Assembly (NCBI GenBank): GCA_965220365.1 | Contig: OZ244823.1 | Coordinates: 682,001-746,000, forward strand | Reading direction: 5' to 3' | Source of the DNA: Bin80 sp965220365 | GTDB lineage: Bacteria > Bacteroidota > Rhodothermia > Rhodothermales > Bin80 | Length of the DNA stretch: 64,000 bases | Translations under genes and position numbers: made by a program | The notes under the pieces: generated by a model | The model's database searches: none | What the model saw: the letters and a program-made list of their open reading frames with translations, nothing else | Told to the model about the DNA's origin: nothing | Shown here: piece by piece, positions 53,515-62,753 of the stretch | Numbering within the stretch: position 1 is the first letter of the stretch | Layout: the number at the start of each line of letters is the position of its first letter

Positions 53515-55608
53515 TTACCACTGAACCCGGACCCCTGCCTGCATAGCGCGTCCTGCTGCAGGATACATGAAGATCGTGTCGGACCCGCCCGGGTCCAAAA
53601 ATCCGGTTGTGCTGAAGGAATTGTTCAGCAGGTTCATCGTCTCGAACTCCAGCGCAATCCAGCCTAATGTATAGGTCACTTTAAAGTCCACTGAAGAGAA
53701 GTTGTCCAGTCTGACGGCGTTTGCATCATCCAGCCATGTACGGCGCGTACTGCGCACCGTTGCCATTGCCTGGAGTTGATCAAGAACAGGTATACTGATT
53801 GCAGCTGATACATAATCGCGCGGGATCGCCTTGACAAAATTCCCCTTATTCTCTCCAGCGCGGTACGTCACGTTTTGGAGTGTGTAGTTAAAACGGAATA
53901 GTGCAACATTCGGCCGGTCCAGTTGGAGTCCCAACTCAATTCCTCTGTGACGGCTGCTGGCAATGTTTCCGTACTGGAAGGTTTCAAATTGAAAATCCAG
54001 CTCATCCTCCATGTCCATCTGATAAATGCTCAGGGATATCTCACCGTTCAAGCTTCCGGGGATCAGCACTGCGCGGTGGTAGAATCCGGTTTCAAGGCTG
54101 ATACCCCTCTGAGGCTTCAGTTCTGAGTTAGAAATGGATATGCCATAGGGGGGAAATGGCACTGGAATCAACCTATGGCCAAAGAGTTGATCCAGCGTCG
54201 CTGTCTTAAATGACCGAGCTACGTTGGCATACCAGTTCCCCACATGTCGGGCGCTGGTTACATAGCGGGCATTCACTCCCACCTTAGGACTTAATGCGGT
54301 ATGAACTGCATCCTGCTCCGAATCCCCTTCCGGTGAGTAGGTATCGCGAATACGATCATAGCGAATCCCCGCTGATAGACGCAACCTGGAAATCGGCTCA
54401 ATGTCGTATTGCATGTATGCGGCCAATGCCCGACGGGAACCATCCCCCCTGGTTGAGAGGCTTCCTTTCGCCCCATCAAATCCATCAAAGTTCTCAGCTG
54501 TACCGGTCACCATATCATACCATGCTACGTCCAATTGCCCACTTTGCAGGTCTGTACCGATGGTCAAACGGTCCTGTGCCAACAGTCGTGGAGACACCCA
54601 TTGTGCGCTCATGAATAAGCGGGATGTATCAAATTCTCTCCACTTTACGTCCGCAAATTCTGCGCTCAGAGGTAAAGTCCGCGGACCTTCAAGGGTGCGC
54701 CTGTTACCAACCAGAGAGCCTCGTAATTCGGACTGGCCACCCAGATTGATCCGACCTTGCAGTGCCAGTCGCTGAGTACCCTCATCATTGTTATCAAATT
54801 GAAAGAATGGAGATTGCTGTAAACGATCTTGTGCAATCTGGTCACTGGTGAGTGGACCGGGAATATCATAGCTCCGCTGATGCATTGACCCAGATAATGT
54901 GACGAGGGCCCGATCAGATCGTATCAGATCAAACCCGAGGCCCAAGCCTCCGAAAGCACGATTGGCATGTTCCCGATATCCTTGGGTTGATTCGTAATTC
55001 CCATAAGTGGAAAGCTTTCTGGTACCAAGCGACATCCGTGCGGACCCACTTGCTTTGTAGGTACCAAAGGAGCCTCCGGCCAGAGCCATTTCGTAACTGG
55101 AGGGAGCATCGGAGTCAGTCACGATATTAATGACTCCCCCGATGGCAGCATCGCCGTAGAGGGATGAGGCTCCACCACGCAGGATTTCGACAGATTCGAT
55201 TGCAGCCAAAGGGATCTGATCCCAGTTCACGAGTCCGGTTTCCAGGGCATTGACGGGTTGTCCATCCACCATTAGCAGCACGTACTCGGCTTCCCCTCCG
55301 CCATAGAATCCCCGCACAATCGGCTGGACATCATATCCAATCCCATCCAACTGCAGCAAGGCAAAGCCTGGCATATGCCGTAGCGTTCCCCCCAAGTTTT
55401 GAACCCCTGCCAACTGTGAAATTGTCGTGCTTTTCAGCACACTGATGGCTCCTGTAGATTGGGAGCGCATAGACTCGTACCGATTTGCAGTAACAATCAG
55501 CTCGTCCATATCCACGACGCTCAAGGTATCACTGCCATCCTGGGCCAAGAGGGCCACTGGATACATCAGTGTGAACAGGACTAGCAATTGTGTTATCGTT
55601 TTTCTCAT
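53515..55608 (-). CDS. TonB-dependent receptor (BtuB/FepA-like)
   Basis: 697 aa with signal peptide MRKTITQLLVLFTLMYPVAL, cleaved near LLAQ. A TonB-box-like DELIVTANRYES precedes the plug: TISQLAGVQNLGGTLRHMPG, QPIVRGFYGGGEAEYVLLMV, QIPLAAIESVEILRGGASS, YGDAAIGGVINIVTD. The remaining 500 residues are a 22-stranded barrel ending in QAGVRVQW. It takes up a chelate or vitamin with TonB energy. I looked for a cobalamin riboswitch in the 5' region and saw none. Unlike the 920-codon receptor at 14.4 kb it has no carboxypeptidase-like domain. Confidence 0.92.
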   Translation of the reverse strand: MRKTITQLLVLFTLMYPVALLAQDGSDTLSVVDMDELIVTANRYESMRSQSTGAISVLKSTTISQLAGVQNLGGTLRHMPGFALLQLDGIGYDVQPIVRGFYGGGEAEYVLLMVDGQPVNALETGLVNWDQIPLAAIESVEILRGGASSLYGDAAIGGVINIVTDSDAPSSYEMALAGGSFGTYKASGSARMSLGTRKLSTYGNYESTQGYREHANRAFGGLGLGFDLIRSDRALVTLSGSMHQRSYDIPGPLTSDQIAQDRLQQSPFFQFDNNDEGTQRLALQGRINLGGQSELRGSLVGNRRTLEGPRTLPLSAEFADVKWREFDTSRLFMSAQWVSPRLLAQDRLTIGTDLQSGQLDVAWYDMVTGTAENFDGFDGAKGSLSTRGDGSRRALAAYMQYDIEPISRLRLSAGIRYDRIRDTYSPEGDSEQDAVHTALSPKVGVNARYVTSARHVGNWYANVARSFKTATLDQLFGHRLIPVPFPPYGISISNSELKPQRGISLETGFYHRAVLIPGSLNGEISLSIYQMDMEDELDFQFETFQYGNIASSRHRGIELGLQLDRPNVALFRFNYTLQNVTYRAGENKGNFVKAIPRDYVSAAISIPVLDQLQAMATVRSTRRTWLDDANAVRLDNFSSVDFKVTYTLGWIALEFETMNLLNNSFSTTGFLDPGGSDTIFMYPAAGRAMQAGVRVQW

Positions 55609-56015
55609 GAGCTCATAAAATTACCAAAGTCACCTGCTATTCATACTCGATTTTGTGAATCATGATGCATCCCTACCATTCTGAGAGATTGCCATCAAGT
55701 GCAGGTTGGAGATCATTTTGCGTCTTACGGCCATGTTTGGCCCATTGTGCTAACAACTCAGCCTTATTTAGAGCCGACTGGTAAAGTTTTGGAGATCTGC
55801 CGAGTGAATTCGTCAATCAATTCTGGAAGATACCCGTACGAATTTTGCTTTGTCACGGAGGGGATCTATTCTCCCTCCACTCCACGGTTAACGATAAGTA
55901 AGCGCAAGTAAGGTGATTCACCAGCGTAAATGACGATGGCTCTTGAGGAGACAACAGTAGGAGCTTTTTCTCTTTGTAACGGAAAACAACATTAAGTGTA
56001 GCTCAACTAGCTTGT
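55609..56015. other. Intergenic region between receptor and PIN gene
   Basis: 407 bp, the minus-strand leader of the TonB receptor on the left and the 3' end of the ATPase-PIN pair on the right. No gene, no clear hairpin. Confidence 0.4.
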
Positions 56016-56486
56016 CTATCGGCATATGCAGCGTCGCTGATCCAGAAATTGTTGGCGTGTTTTCCTTTTTTGGTAACGAGGGTAGATGGCTACGTCAATG
56101 CGCTTTACTGCTCTGATGTAGTCTTTGATGTCCTTTTTCAAGTCCTCATCATCTGTGACTATAATTTCTGCGTTGCTCGCGAGAGTCAACGCTAATAGGT
56201 CTTCGTCGTTAGATTGAAGCTGCTTTACCTCCAGCTTGTTCTTGGCGATTTTCATGTCCTCTTCTGAAATCAGTTTTGCCATTCCACTTGCTTTATATTC
56301 ATAAAGTTTTTGTCTGTACCTCTTGGTCCGACGTATTTCTTGTCCAAGTTTTCCAGTACCTGTATAGCAGAGTACTCCGTATCCGTTCGCAATCCATCTC
56401 AAAAAAGGATCCGACTTCTTTGCAGCAGCACTTTCGGGTACTATCAAACTCACTGAGTTTGAGTCAATTATCGTTGGCGTACACAT
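56016..56486 (-). CDS. PIN-like nuclease protein partnered with an ATPase
   Basis: 156 aa from MCTPTIIDSNSVSLIVPESA at 56486; the frame is open to 56510. A PIN-type acid pattern is visible: the first aspartate in TIIDSNS, SNDEDLLALTLAS, and IIVTDDEDLKKDI with a cluster of acids near the end of the fold. PIN domains are metal-dependent RNases, commonly toxins. The tail is basic (RYQKRKTRQQFLDQRR), as expected for nucleic-acid contact. The start lies 23 bases inside the end of the ATPase gene, so translation is coupled and the two proteins likely form one system. Confidence 0.72.
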   Translation of the reverse strand: MCTPTIIDSNSVSLIVPESAAAKKSDPFLRWIANGYGVLCYTGTGKLGQEIRRTKRYRQKLYEYKASGMAKLISEEDMKIAKNKLEVKQLQSNDEDLLALTLASNAEIIVTDDEDLKKDIKDYIRAVKRIDVAIYPRYQKRKTRQQFLDQRRCICR

Positions 56487-57693
56487 ACTGCTCAATGCCC
56501 AGGAAATCATCCGTCTCTTTATTGAAGAACTCGCGATACTTTACCGGTGCACCCAGAAGATTGCCATCCTCATCAAATCCTAGTTCGTGAATCGTGGCAG
56601 CTGTATCAATTTTCTCAAGCCACAGAATACGGACATCTTCACAGTTCAATATTTTCTTACGCACACAGATAGACAGTCGGTTGATGATGAAGTCCGAGTG
56701 TGATTCTACAATGAATTGATGCTGTGAATTGGCCATGAGTCCGGCCAACTGGGCTTGTGCCATCGGGTGCAGATGAGCTTCAGGTTGCTGGAGTAATATG
56801 GTTTTATCGGGCCCTTTACGCATCGCTCTGAGGGTAGGTAAAATTGCGTGAATACCAAGGCCGACATCGGAAACATTGAAAAACTGGTTGTTAAACCCGA
56901 TTTCCAATTCAAAAGATACGGTTCCTGTTCTGCGAATTCGGATTTTATCAAATAGCCCTAGTTCTTGGCCGATCTCTGAGAGTTCTTCAGCCTCCTCAGG
57001 TTCAATTGGGAGGGCCTTCTGGATCCCATATTGTCGCTGTTGAGGCTCCAAATACGGATTTACACTTTCAAGAATTATCGGATGCCACGGCAGCTTACGG
57101 GAAAGCTTCTCCAAGTAATCATTAAGCCCCATCTTATCAGAATTATCGGGCAGGTCCGATCCATTTTCACGAATTCGATCAATCTCCTCTTTATACGGAA
57201 AATCTCCATGTCTTACTGCAAATGCAAGCCACTGAGATATTTGGTCATACGAGATGTTGTCTACACTCACCGGAATTTCAAAAGAGGATGTATACATCCT
57301 TAATTCGCTAGATGGGGTATTTCGAGAGATTGTCAGTTCTTCAAGCCCATCGGGGTTAATCGTGACCTGCTGCTCGAAAATTTTTCCTTTATTTTGGCCG
57401 AATTGAAAATGAAATTCAATCCCATTCACACCTCCGCCAAGTGAGAAATTCCCATTATTTACTCGGGCTATGTTTTCAAAAGTACCCATACGAAACGGGT
57501 AAATGTTAAATGGATTGTACTCCATTGTATTCTGGTTAGCAGCCAATCTTGCAAACGCACTGCAACAGCCGAGGAGAGAGGTCTTTCCTGAACTATTTTC
57601 ACCAATGACTATGGTGATTCGTGGTAATGCTATCGAGTGCTCTTCCTCAAAGCATCTAATGTTGGACAGACTTATTTTGCTAATCTTATTCAT
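56464..57693 (-). CDS. AAA/ABC-type ATPase (OLD/SMC-like, DUF3696-type)
   Basis: 409 aa. The N-terminal strand and Walker A are IVIGENSSGKTSLLGC (GENSSGKT at 31-38). A long variable middle (about 60-260) follows. The second lobe holds the ABC-like signature NVSDVGLGIHAILP (273-286), Walker B ILLQQPEAHLHP (299-310) and the H-loop FIVESHSDFIINRL. There is no Toprim domain, so this is not a full OLD nuclease. ATPases of this type in accessory regions usually sense or regulate a linked effector; here the overlapping downstream gene is a PIN-like nuclease. I do not know a named system with this exact pair. Confidence 0.86.
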   Translation of the reverse strand: MNKISKISLSNIRCFEEEHSIALPRITIVIGENSSGKTSLLGCCSAFARLAANQNTMEYNPFNIYPFRMGTFENIARVNNGNFSLGGGVNGIEFHFQFGQNKGKIFEQQVTINPDGLEELTISRNTPSSELRMYTSSFEIPVSVDNISYDQISQWLAFAVRHGDFPYKEEIDRIRENGSDLPDNSDKMGLNDYLEKLSRKLPWHPIILESVNPYLEPQQRQYGIQKALPIEPEEAEELSEIGQELGLFDKIRIRRTGTVSFELEIGFNNQFFNVSDVGLGIHAILPTLRAMRKGPDKTILLQQPEAHLHPMAQAQLAGLMANSQHQFIVESHSDFIINRLSICVRKKILNCEDVRILWLEKIDTAATIHELGFDEDGNLLGAPVKYREFFNKETDDFLGIEQYVYANDN

Positions 57694-58013
57694 TACAAGC
57701 TCTAGAAATTCTGGCCAGTTTTATGCTATTAGGCTCGTAGCATCAGGGCAAATTCTACGACTGCGAGCAAGGAGTTTAAGTAATCACCTCAAACGCAATC
57801 GCTAGAGTACTGTGGATCTTTTGAAGGGAAAATTTGCTCCAATGTTCCCGATGCAAGCTGTGGTTACATTCGCTTATTGTAATAGCAATCCAGTGCCGGC
57901 TTTGACAGAAAGCACCATGTTAAGGATGTATACGAGGGTATATCGGACAGTTATAGGTATGGCAAAATTAACCTGAATGGCGAGCAAAATGCATCTGAAA
58001 TGACAGGCGTAAT
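57694..58013. other. Intergenic region upstream of the ATPase gene
   Basis: 320 bp, presumably with the promoter of the ATPase-PIN operon at its left end. No gene supported. Confidence 0.4.
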
Positions 58014-58413
58014 TTATGATCGCTGGATTTTGGGTCGTAGTTCAACTAGGTAACGAGGGACGAAAGTCTGCTGAGTGACAGCCGCCCCATGGATTTGGTC
58101 GATCTGATAGCTGCAAAGCTTCCCGTCAGTAGTCCTGACGGCATGAAGTACAAGATCGCCATCTTTTGTACGGCGCAGTGAGTATGGTTCAATACGATCA
58201 GTGGCTTGTCCATATTGAATGTCAGTACACAGATAGTTCACTCCCGCAAACCGGATAGCTTCCAGGAATATTTGCATGCCAAGATTGATTGGCAAGCTCG
58301 TTGTAGGCTCTCTGATTATCTCTTTGTCCGTTGCCATCTGATCTATAGCAGGTAACGAGGGGAGGGCACCGGTTTCAAGCCAGTCAAAAAACTCAGGCAA
58401 TGCATTGAAAAAA
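58014..58413 (-). pseudogene. WYL-like domain protein, C-terminal fragment
   Basis: 133 codons with the pattern FLEAIRFAGVNYLCTDIQYG, DRIEPYSLRRTKDGDLVLHA, GKLCSYQIDQIHGAAVT and TFVPRYLVEL, like the ligand-binding WYL-type C-terminal domain found in many transcriptional regulators of accessory regions. It is separated from its upstream part by element B copy 3. The frame at 59918-59815 joins it without a shift if the element is taken out exactly (WFLWQSKN then FFNALPEFFDWLE). Assignment to WYL is moderate. Confidence 0.5.
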
Positions 58414-59814
58414 GGCTCTTCCCCTTTATCAGTGGGTAGACTCATTTTCGAGCGCCCTCGGGGTATAGATCGAGTCCTCCCAGGTGGAAGTAAATGGCGT
58501 TTGCAAACCGTTGTTTGTTGCGAAAGCCTCGACTGCGCATTTTGACGGTTTTGATTCGACTGTTGATGCTTTCCGCGGGTCCATTGCTCACCTTCAGGAT
58601 GATCGCATTGATGATGCCCCACAGATGTTTTTTGATGGTTTTGGCGGCGGCCTTGATGGGCTCCAGTCGACATCTCATGGCCCAGGACAACCATCGCTTC
58701 CATCCCTTGCGCGCCCAGGTGGGATGCACATAATGCCATAACCGCTGGGCCATTTCCTTGATCGCCCATGCCCGGGCCGTCTTTAGCGTACTGGTGCGCA
58801 ACTGCTGAAAGCGCAGCTTCTGCTTCCGAGACAGGTTGGCGGGATTGGTTAACCAGTCATACTTCGTTCCTTTGAGGTCTTCCTGTCCCTGTTTCATCAG
58901 GGCCCGGTGCTCCTGACGTCGCACCTTATCCACGGCATCTCCCAAGCATTTGGCCACGTGAAACCGGTCAAAGGCCACCTTCTGATCCGCTCCAGGGACA
59001 TGGTCCAACGTGGCATTGATATACGCCGGCCACATGTCCATGCTCACGCTCTTGATGCCCTCCAACTGCACCGAAGTAAGCCCGGCATACCAATCCTGAA
59101 GAGAGGCTTTCTTACGACCTTCGCCTACATGCAGCACCGTGCCTGATTTGGGATCGGACACAATGGTGACATAGTCATGACGCTTGCGGAATCAGTCCAC
59201 ACCAATATGCGCAACGCGCTGCTGCGATCTACGGGCAAGGCCCCGTTCGACCGCGCGCTGCATGATCCCGTCGATCGCATTCCAACTCACATCCAGCAAA
59301 CGGGCCATCGTCGATACACTCGCCTCTTGCAACCAATCAATCACCAGGGACTCAAACTCCACCGTGAACCGAGCTCTCGGTTGCGCCCACGGAACCGATA
59401 CCGTGCGCACTCCATGCTCAGAACACGCCACACGAGGAAGATCCGCAACCACCAGCGTGCGGTACGCGCACATATCTAGGTGGCGCCATTGCCGACGACG
59501 CTGATTATAACCCGGACATACGGCATCACACTCCGGACACCGCAATGAATGGCCTGCTTTGCAGGTTACCTGGATCTGGACTTCCCGCGTCTTATGTGCA
59601 ATCGTCACATCGGAAACCTCCCACGGTGAATGAACGCCTAACAGGCGGCTGATGTCTCTCGGTCGTACGGACATATCGTTGATGAAAATGAAATGAAAAA
59701 ATAAAATCGTGATGGATCACTTGGAACATGCAAGAAATAGGTACCAATTCTCTCCACACTCCTTACATTTACAATAGAATTCAACGTTCTACCCATACAA
59801 ACGGGGGAAGAGCC
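58414..59814 (-). mobile_element. ISL3-family insertion sequence, type B, copy 3 (1401 bp)
   Basis: Same termini as copy 2: GGCTCTTCCCCTTTATCAGT at 58414 and the complement of GGCTCTTCCCCCGTTTGTAT at 59814. It is six bases shorter than copy 2, and the loss is inside the transposase. The flanks are TGAAAAAA on the left and TTTTTTGA on the right, not a direct repeat, so no classical target duplication is visible. Confidence 0.94.
58442..59674 (-). pseudogene. ISL3-family transposase (element B, copy 3), catalytic site damaged
   Basis: Starts MSVRPRDISRLLGVHSPWEV at 59674. Where the intact copy reads HIGVDETSFRKRH this one reads HIGVD, stop, FRKRH: six bases are missing and the remaining triplet became TGA. 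The lost residues include those directly after the first catalytic aspartate. After the stop the frame is intact to the end (VSMDMWPAY, NGPAESINSR). The element could therefore move only with a transposase supplied by another copy. Confidence 0.93.
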
Positions 59815-59918
59815 TTTTTTGATTGCCAGAGAAACCATGCGATTTCAGTTCCTTTTCGTGCTGTATCACATCGATCTGGGGATATCTTCACATTCACTCG
59901 TTGCCCATCCTCTTGAGC
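59815..59918 (-). pseudogene. Upstream fragment of the WYL-like gene split by element B copy 3
   Basis: 34 codons, AQEDGQRVNVKISPDRCDTA and ARKGTEIAWFLWQSK, bounded by a TGA at 59919-59921 on the 5' side and by the IS on the other. Joined to 58413-58014 the total (504 bases) is a whole number of codons. The true 5' end of the gene is missing. Confidence 0.45.
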
Positions 59919-59969
59919 TCAGACTATACTGATGGTGGCCGAAGCCGTTGCTCCCGGTAATATGAAATG

Positions 59970-60116
59970 CTGCACGATCTTCGAGTGCCAAACCGTACGA
60001 CCGTTGACCGGGCATTGAAGCGGCCCAAGGATCAGGGGCTTATCCATGTGAACCGGGGCAGCTTCCCGCGTAGCTGTCGCCTGCAGCTCCAGTCATATCT
60101 GGATCAAAGCAGCTGA
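59970..60116 (+). pseudogene. Winged-helix DNA-binding fragment
   Basis: A 48-codon frame without its own start, reading RTTVDRALKRPKDQGLIHVN then RGSFPRSCRLQLQSYL, resembles the recognition helix and wing of a winged-helix regulator C-terminus. It ends in a TGA and has nothing recognisable before it. Probably a relic of a regulator gene lost through rearrangement next to the IS. Confidence 0.4.
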
Positions 60117-60197
60117 GCCCCTTGTGTTTTTCCGAAGTTCCAGTAACTGTCGTATCTCTCTTGGGAACTATGCTATAATTTTCGGGTTCCCGACCAA

Positions 60198-60458
60198 GTG
60201 ATTAGTGAACAGCAGTCGGACGCTACGCGCATTTTTTCGCTTCTCCGGAAGCTGGCAAAGGAGGGGAGGCAGTCGGCGGAGGAAACCCACGAACTCGTAG
60301 AATTGATTGAGTCCATGGCAGCATCAAATGTAATTGAGCGGTTGGAGTCCAAGATCGATGCGCAGCACGATGCGCTAAATACAAAATATACGGTCCTCAT
60401 CTGGGCGATCGGCTTTGCCGGACTCGTCATTTCGGCCGCGATCATTTTCGGCGGATAG
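60198..60458 (+). CDS. Small membrane-anchored coiled-coil protein
   Basis: 86 aa from a GTG at 60198. A helical charged part (RIFSLLRKLAKEGRQSAEET, LVELIESMAASNVIERLESK) is followed by a C-terminal membrane segment (YTVLIWAIGFAGLVISAAII, then FGG). It belongs to the anchor-plus-coil type of small hypothetical proteins, as does the 64-aa gene at 12.8 kb, where the membrane segment is at the other end. Function unknown. Confidence 0.5.
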   Translation: MISEQQSDATRIFSLLRKLAKEGRQSAEETHELVELIESMAASNVIERLESKIDAQHDALNTKYTVLIWAIGFAGLVISAAIIFGG

Positions 60459-60988
60459 ACCCGCCGCGGAGAGCTGGTGTACCAGGTCGCGCACGCGAGC
60501 CGGCCTAATTTTGCCTACAGCGTAGTATACCCCGGCTAACGGCATCGAAGGCGCTCAGATTCGAGTTACACAGCCCCAGATTTGCAGATCTGAAGCGTAT
60601 TGACGTTTCCCCGGGCAATACTCCATTTAGCCAGGGAACGCATACAGGGCATTTAACGGCATTCACATCGTTGACCTGGATAGCCGGCTTCGAAGGGCAT
60701 CGAGCTCCCCTACACGGCCTCGGATCTGAACGGATACGGCCATATTTCTGCACAGTCCAGATTCAGCGCAGGGAAGCGGATTCGAGTTCTGTAGGGGGAG
60801 GGCCCCGTTTAGCCTACCGATTGAGAAAGGTGCGCGATTCAAGGGCGAATCACGGGAATGGAGGGTAGGTGAGTGGTTATGGTGTGGGTGGGTAGGGGAT
60901 TGTATAGCTGGAGTTGGGGCTCTCGGGGCACCAGTCCCTACCAAACTCCTACTTTCGGTGCTGTATTCGTCGCCTAGATTCCCCGCGA
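60459..60988. other. GC-richer intergenic region, nothing recognised
   Basis: 530 bp with base composition different from the neighbours (GC-rich, several short G or C runs, for example GTGTGGGTGGGTAGGGG near 60880). Short frames on both strands have no protein-like content. I searched by eye for a tRNA (T-loop GGTTCGA) and found none. Possibly a remnant or a transferred piece. Confidence 0.4.
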
Positions 60989-61279
60989 CTAGCACATCGC
61001 GAGGAGCTCCTCAACGCTTTCATCCCACTGTCTATCTTTCTCCAAAAGAGCACTTTTGATGTGATCAGAGAACTCTTGGTCGCTCAGACGTCGCACCGTC
61101 CATTTCTCGCTCCCCGGGAAGGTCGGTGCAAGAAGTAAGCCCCAATAAGGGTCTTCGGCGGCTGGGAGAGGTTTCACCAGAACGAGGTCCCCTTCGTCTG
61201 GATTAGGGGGGGCAAAGACAACTGCAGGGACTTCAGAGATCAGGTCTGCAGTGGCGATACCATAGGTCAGCGTGGTCAT
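60989..61279 (-). CDS. Hypothetical protein, second gene of a pair
   Basis: 96 aa, MTTLTYGIATADLISEVPAV with PNPDEGDLVLVKPLPAAEDP, WGLLLAPTFPG, and an acidic helical tail (ESVEELLAMC). Codon pattern and composition look like a real gene. No family recognised and no signal peptide. It starts about 20 bases after the end of the 140-aa gene upstream, so the two form an operon. A toxin-antitoxin or phage-derived pair is one possibility, unsupported by motifs. Confidence 0.5.
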   Translation of the reverse strand: MTTLTYGIATADLISEVPAVVFAPPNPDEGDLVLVKPLPAAEDPYWGLLLAPTFPGSEKWTVRRLSDQEFSDHIKSALLEKDRQWDESVEELLAMC

Positions 61280-61299
61280 GTGTCTGTATGTGGTTAAGG

Positions 61300-61722
61300 T
61301 TAGCGTTCTAGTTCACTTCTACCAGACCTCAAGCTCTTGGATTGGAACTCCCTCAATATAGCATTTTTGTCTATATTTCGCCCCTCAAACCTGTTGATGT
61401 ATTTTGCACAGGTTCTTCCCAAGATTTCAGATTCGGATAAGCTCATTCTTAATTTACGCCGAAGCTCACTCCCTTCGTGTGAACGTGACCCATCCAAGGC
61501 TTTCAGGTGAGGGAGTACATGCTCCTGCATCATCTCAACAGCGGTCTCAATAGCTTTTGAGCAGGCATAGAGTTGCTCCCTAGCCCACTCAGGATCACGG
61601 AGTCCAGAGAGCCTCCACTCCTCTTTTTCAAGCCCCCACTCCTCCTGACAGATGTCCGTAGCCTTATTGACAATCTGGACCTTGTGATGTTCAACAAGGG
61701 TTTGAATTTTCCCATTTCTCAA
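61300..61722 (-). CDS. Hypothetical helical protein, first gene of a pair
   Basis: 140 aa, almost entirely charged helices: KIQTLVEHHKVQIVNKATDI, EEWGLEKEEWRLSGLRDPEW, YACSKAIETAVEMMQEHVLP. No motif known to me. It is followed closely by the 96-aa gene and preceded by the AbiEi-type regulator in the same direction, 194 bp away. Its position is where the AbiEii toxin would be expected, but it has no nucleotidyltransferase motif (no GGxS/DxD) and is too short. Confidence 0.5.
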   Translation of the reverse strand: MRNGKIQTLVEHHKVQIVNKATDICQEEWGLEKEEWRLSGLRDPEWAREQLYACSKAIETAVEMMQEHVLPHLKALDGSRSHEGSELRRKLRMSLSESEILGRTCAKYINRFEGRNIDKNAILREFQSKSLRSGRSELER

Positions 61723-61916
61723 CTTTCTCGAACGGATATGTCATTCTCTTATCTCAAAAGGCAATTTATGGAAACTGGTCCCTCCCTTGAAAATCCAACT
61801 ATTCTTCAGTAAGGGTATGATGATAGATACCGGTTAAAACCCATCCAAGTACATAATCTTTCTCAATAAGATGAGGTCTCAATCCGCACAAATTTGCGAC
61901 ATCTATAACCTCTTTT

Positions 61917-62729
61917 TTAATAACCATCTCTTTCGTATTGGAATTCTCTCTCAGGAACCCAAAGACGCCATCTCGTCACGAGTCGGGGACATGGAAAGGT
62001 TGGAGCAATTTTGGCATTGCCTTTCGTCATTCTCTTCGTACAAGCATCAACGAGATAGGTACAGTCTGACATGCGTTCTGCCAGAAATCCCAAGCGTTTG
62101 AAGACGGCTCCATTGCCGAGACGTTCTGCATAGGAGATCAGCTTTTCATCCTGCCTGCAGTCGTGACGTAAGTATTCTCCAAAGCAATCAATCACATGAT
62201 CTATTCCACCTCCGAATAGGGGATCATCTAAAAGGTCCAAAATAGTTCGAGGAAGATCTGAGATAGCGATCTTTATGTTTTCGTACCACACATACTCAAG
62301 ACCAAAAATTTTATCTGGATGGATATACTTTAAGGTATATGGTAAACCAAGTATTCTCTGATACTTTGATCGCACGGGTCGCCCCGTAAGCACGACCGTG
62401 TCAAGGAAGATCTGTTCTGTAAGATCCCAGTATTCAGTCATGGTTCGACCACCGATATATGCTGGATTAAATAATTCTGGTACGATGATCCAAGAATCTT
62501 CCAACACTTGTTCACCTTCAATATGGTCAACACTCACTGTAGCATAGACTCCTGGACCAGCACGTCGCAGCCAACCCTGACTGTCCCATCTGGAGAGCAA
62601 CTTGGAAGCAGTGGAACGGCTGACATTGAGGGATCGCTCGACATCGTCAGTGCGAACAATAGTGCCAGTACTCCCCAATACGGTAGCCAGTCTAATTCGG
62701 CCTTTGGGTAAACTCAGTCGTCTATTCAT
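61917..62729 (-). CDS. AbiEi-type antitoxin/transcriptional regulator
   Basis: 270 aa. The N-terminal winged helix reads TDDVERSLNVSRSTASKLLS and RWDSQGWLRRAGPGVYATVS, the typical AbiEi opening. The C-terminal part (PELFNPAYIGGRTMTEYWDL, YVWYENIKIAISDLPRTILD, DLLDDPLFGGGIDHVIDCFG) matches AbiEi-family proteins that neutralise an AbiEii nucleotidyltransferase toxin and repress their own operon. No AbiEii gene follows, so this antitoxin is an orphan in this window. The region just upstream contains one unit of the duplicated sequence (62754 on), a plausible operator. Confidence 0.75.
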   Translation of the reverse strand: MNRRLSLPKGRIRLATVLGSTGTIVRTDDVERSLNVSRSTASKLLSRWDSQGWLRRAGPGVYATVSVDHIEGEQVLEDSWIIVPELFNPAYIGGRTMTEYWDLTEQIFLDTVVLTGRPVRSKYQRILGLPYTLKYIHPDKIFGLEYVWYENIKIAISDLPRTILDLLDDPLFGGGIDHVIDCFGEYLRHDCRQDEKLISYAERLGNGAVFKRLGFLAERMSDCTYLVDACTKRMTKGNAKIAPTFPCPRLVTRWRLWVPEREFQYERDGY

Positions 62730-62753
62730 ATTATCGATAGTACAATGTAACTG

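Noticed and set aside
53515..55800. Cobalamin riboswitch expected near a BtuB-like receptor
   Set aside because: I read the leader of the receptor and the deoC/BtuF intergenic region and saw no B12-box-like GCCACTG or the usual paired elements.
58014..58769. 251-codon frame that appears to fuse transposase C-terminal sequence with a WYL-like domain
   Set aside because: The first half is an out-of-frame reading of the transposase. The join is created by the IS boundary, so it is not a real fusion protein.
60459..60988. tRNA or rRNA remnant in the GC-rich gap
   Set aside because: No T-loop, anticodon arm or conserved rRNA block could be found by eye.
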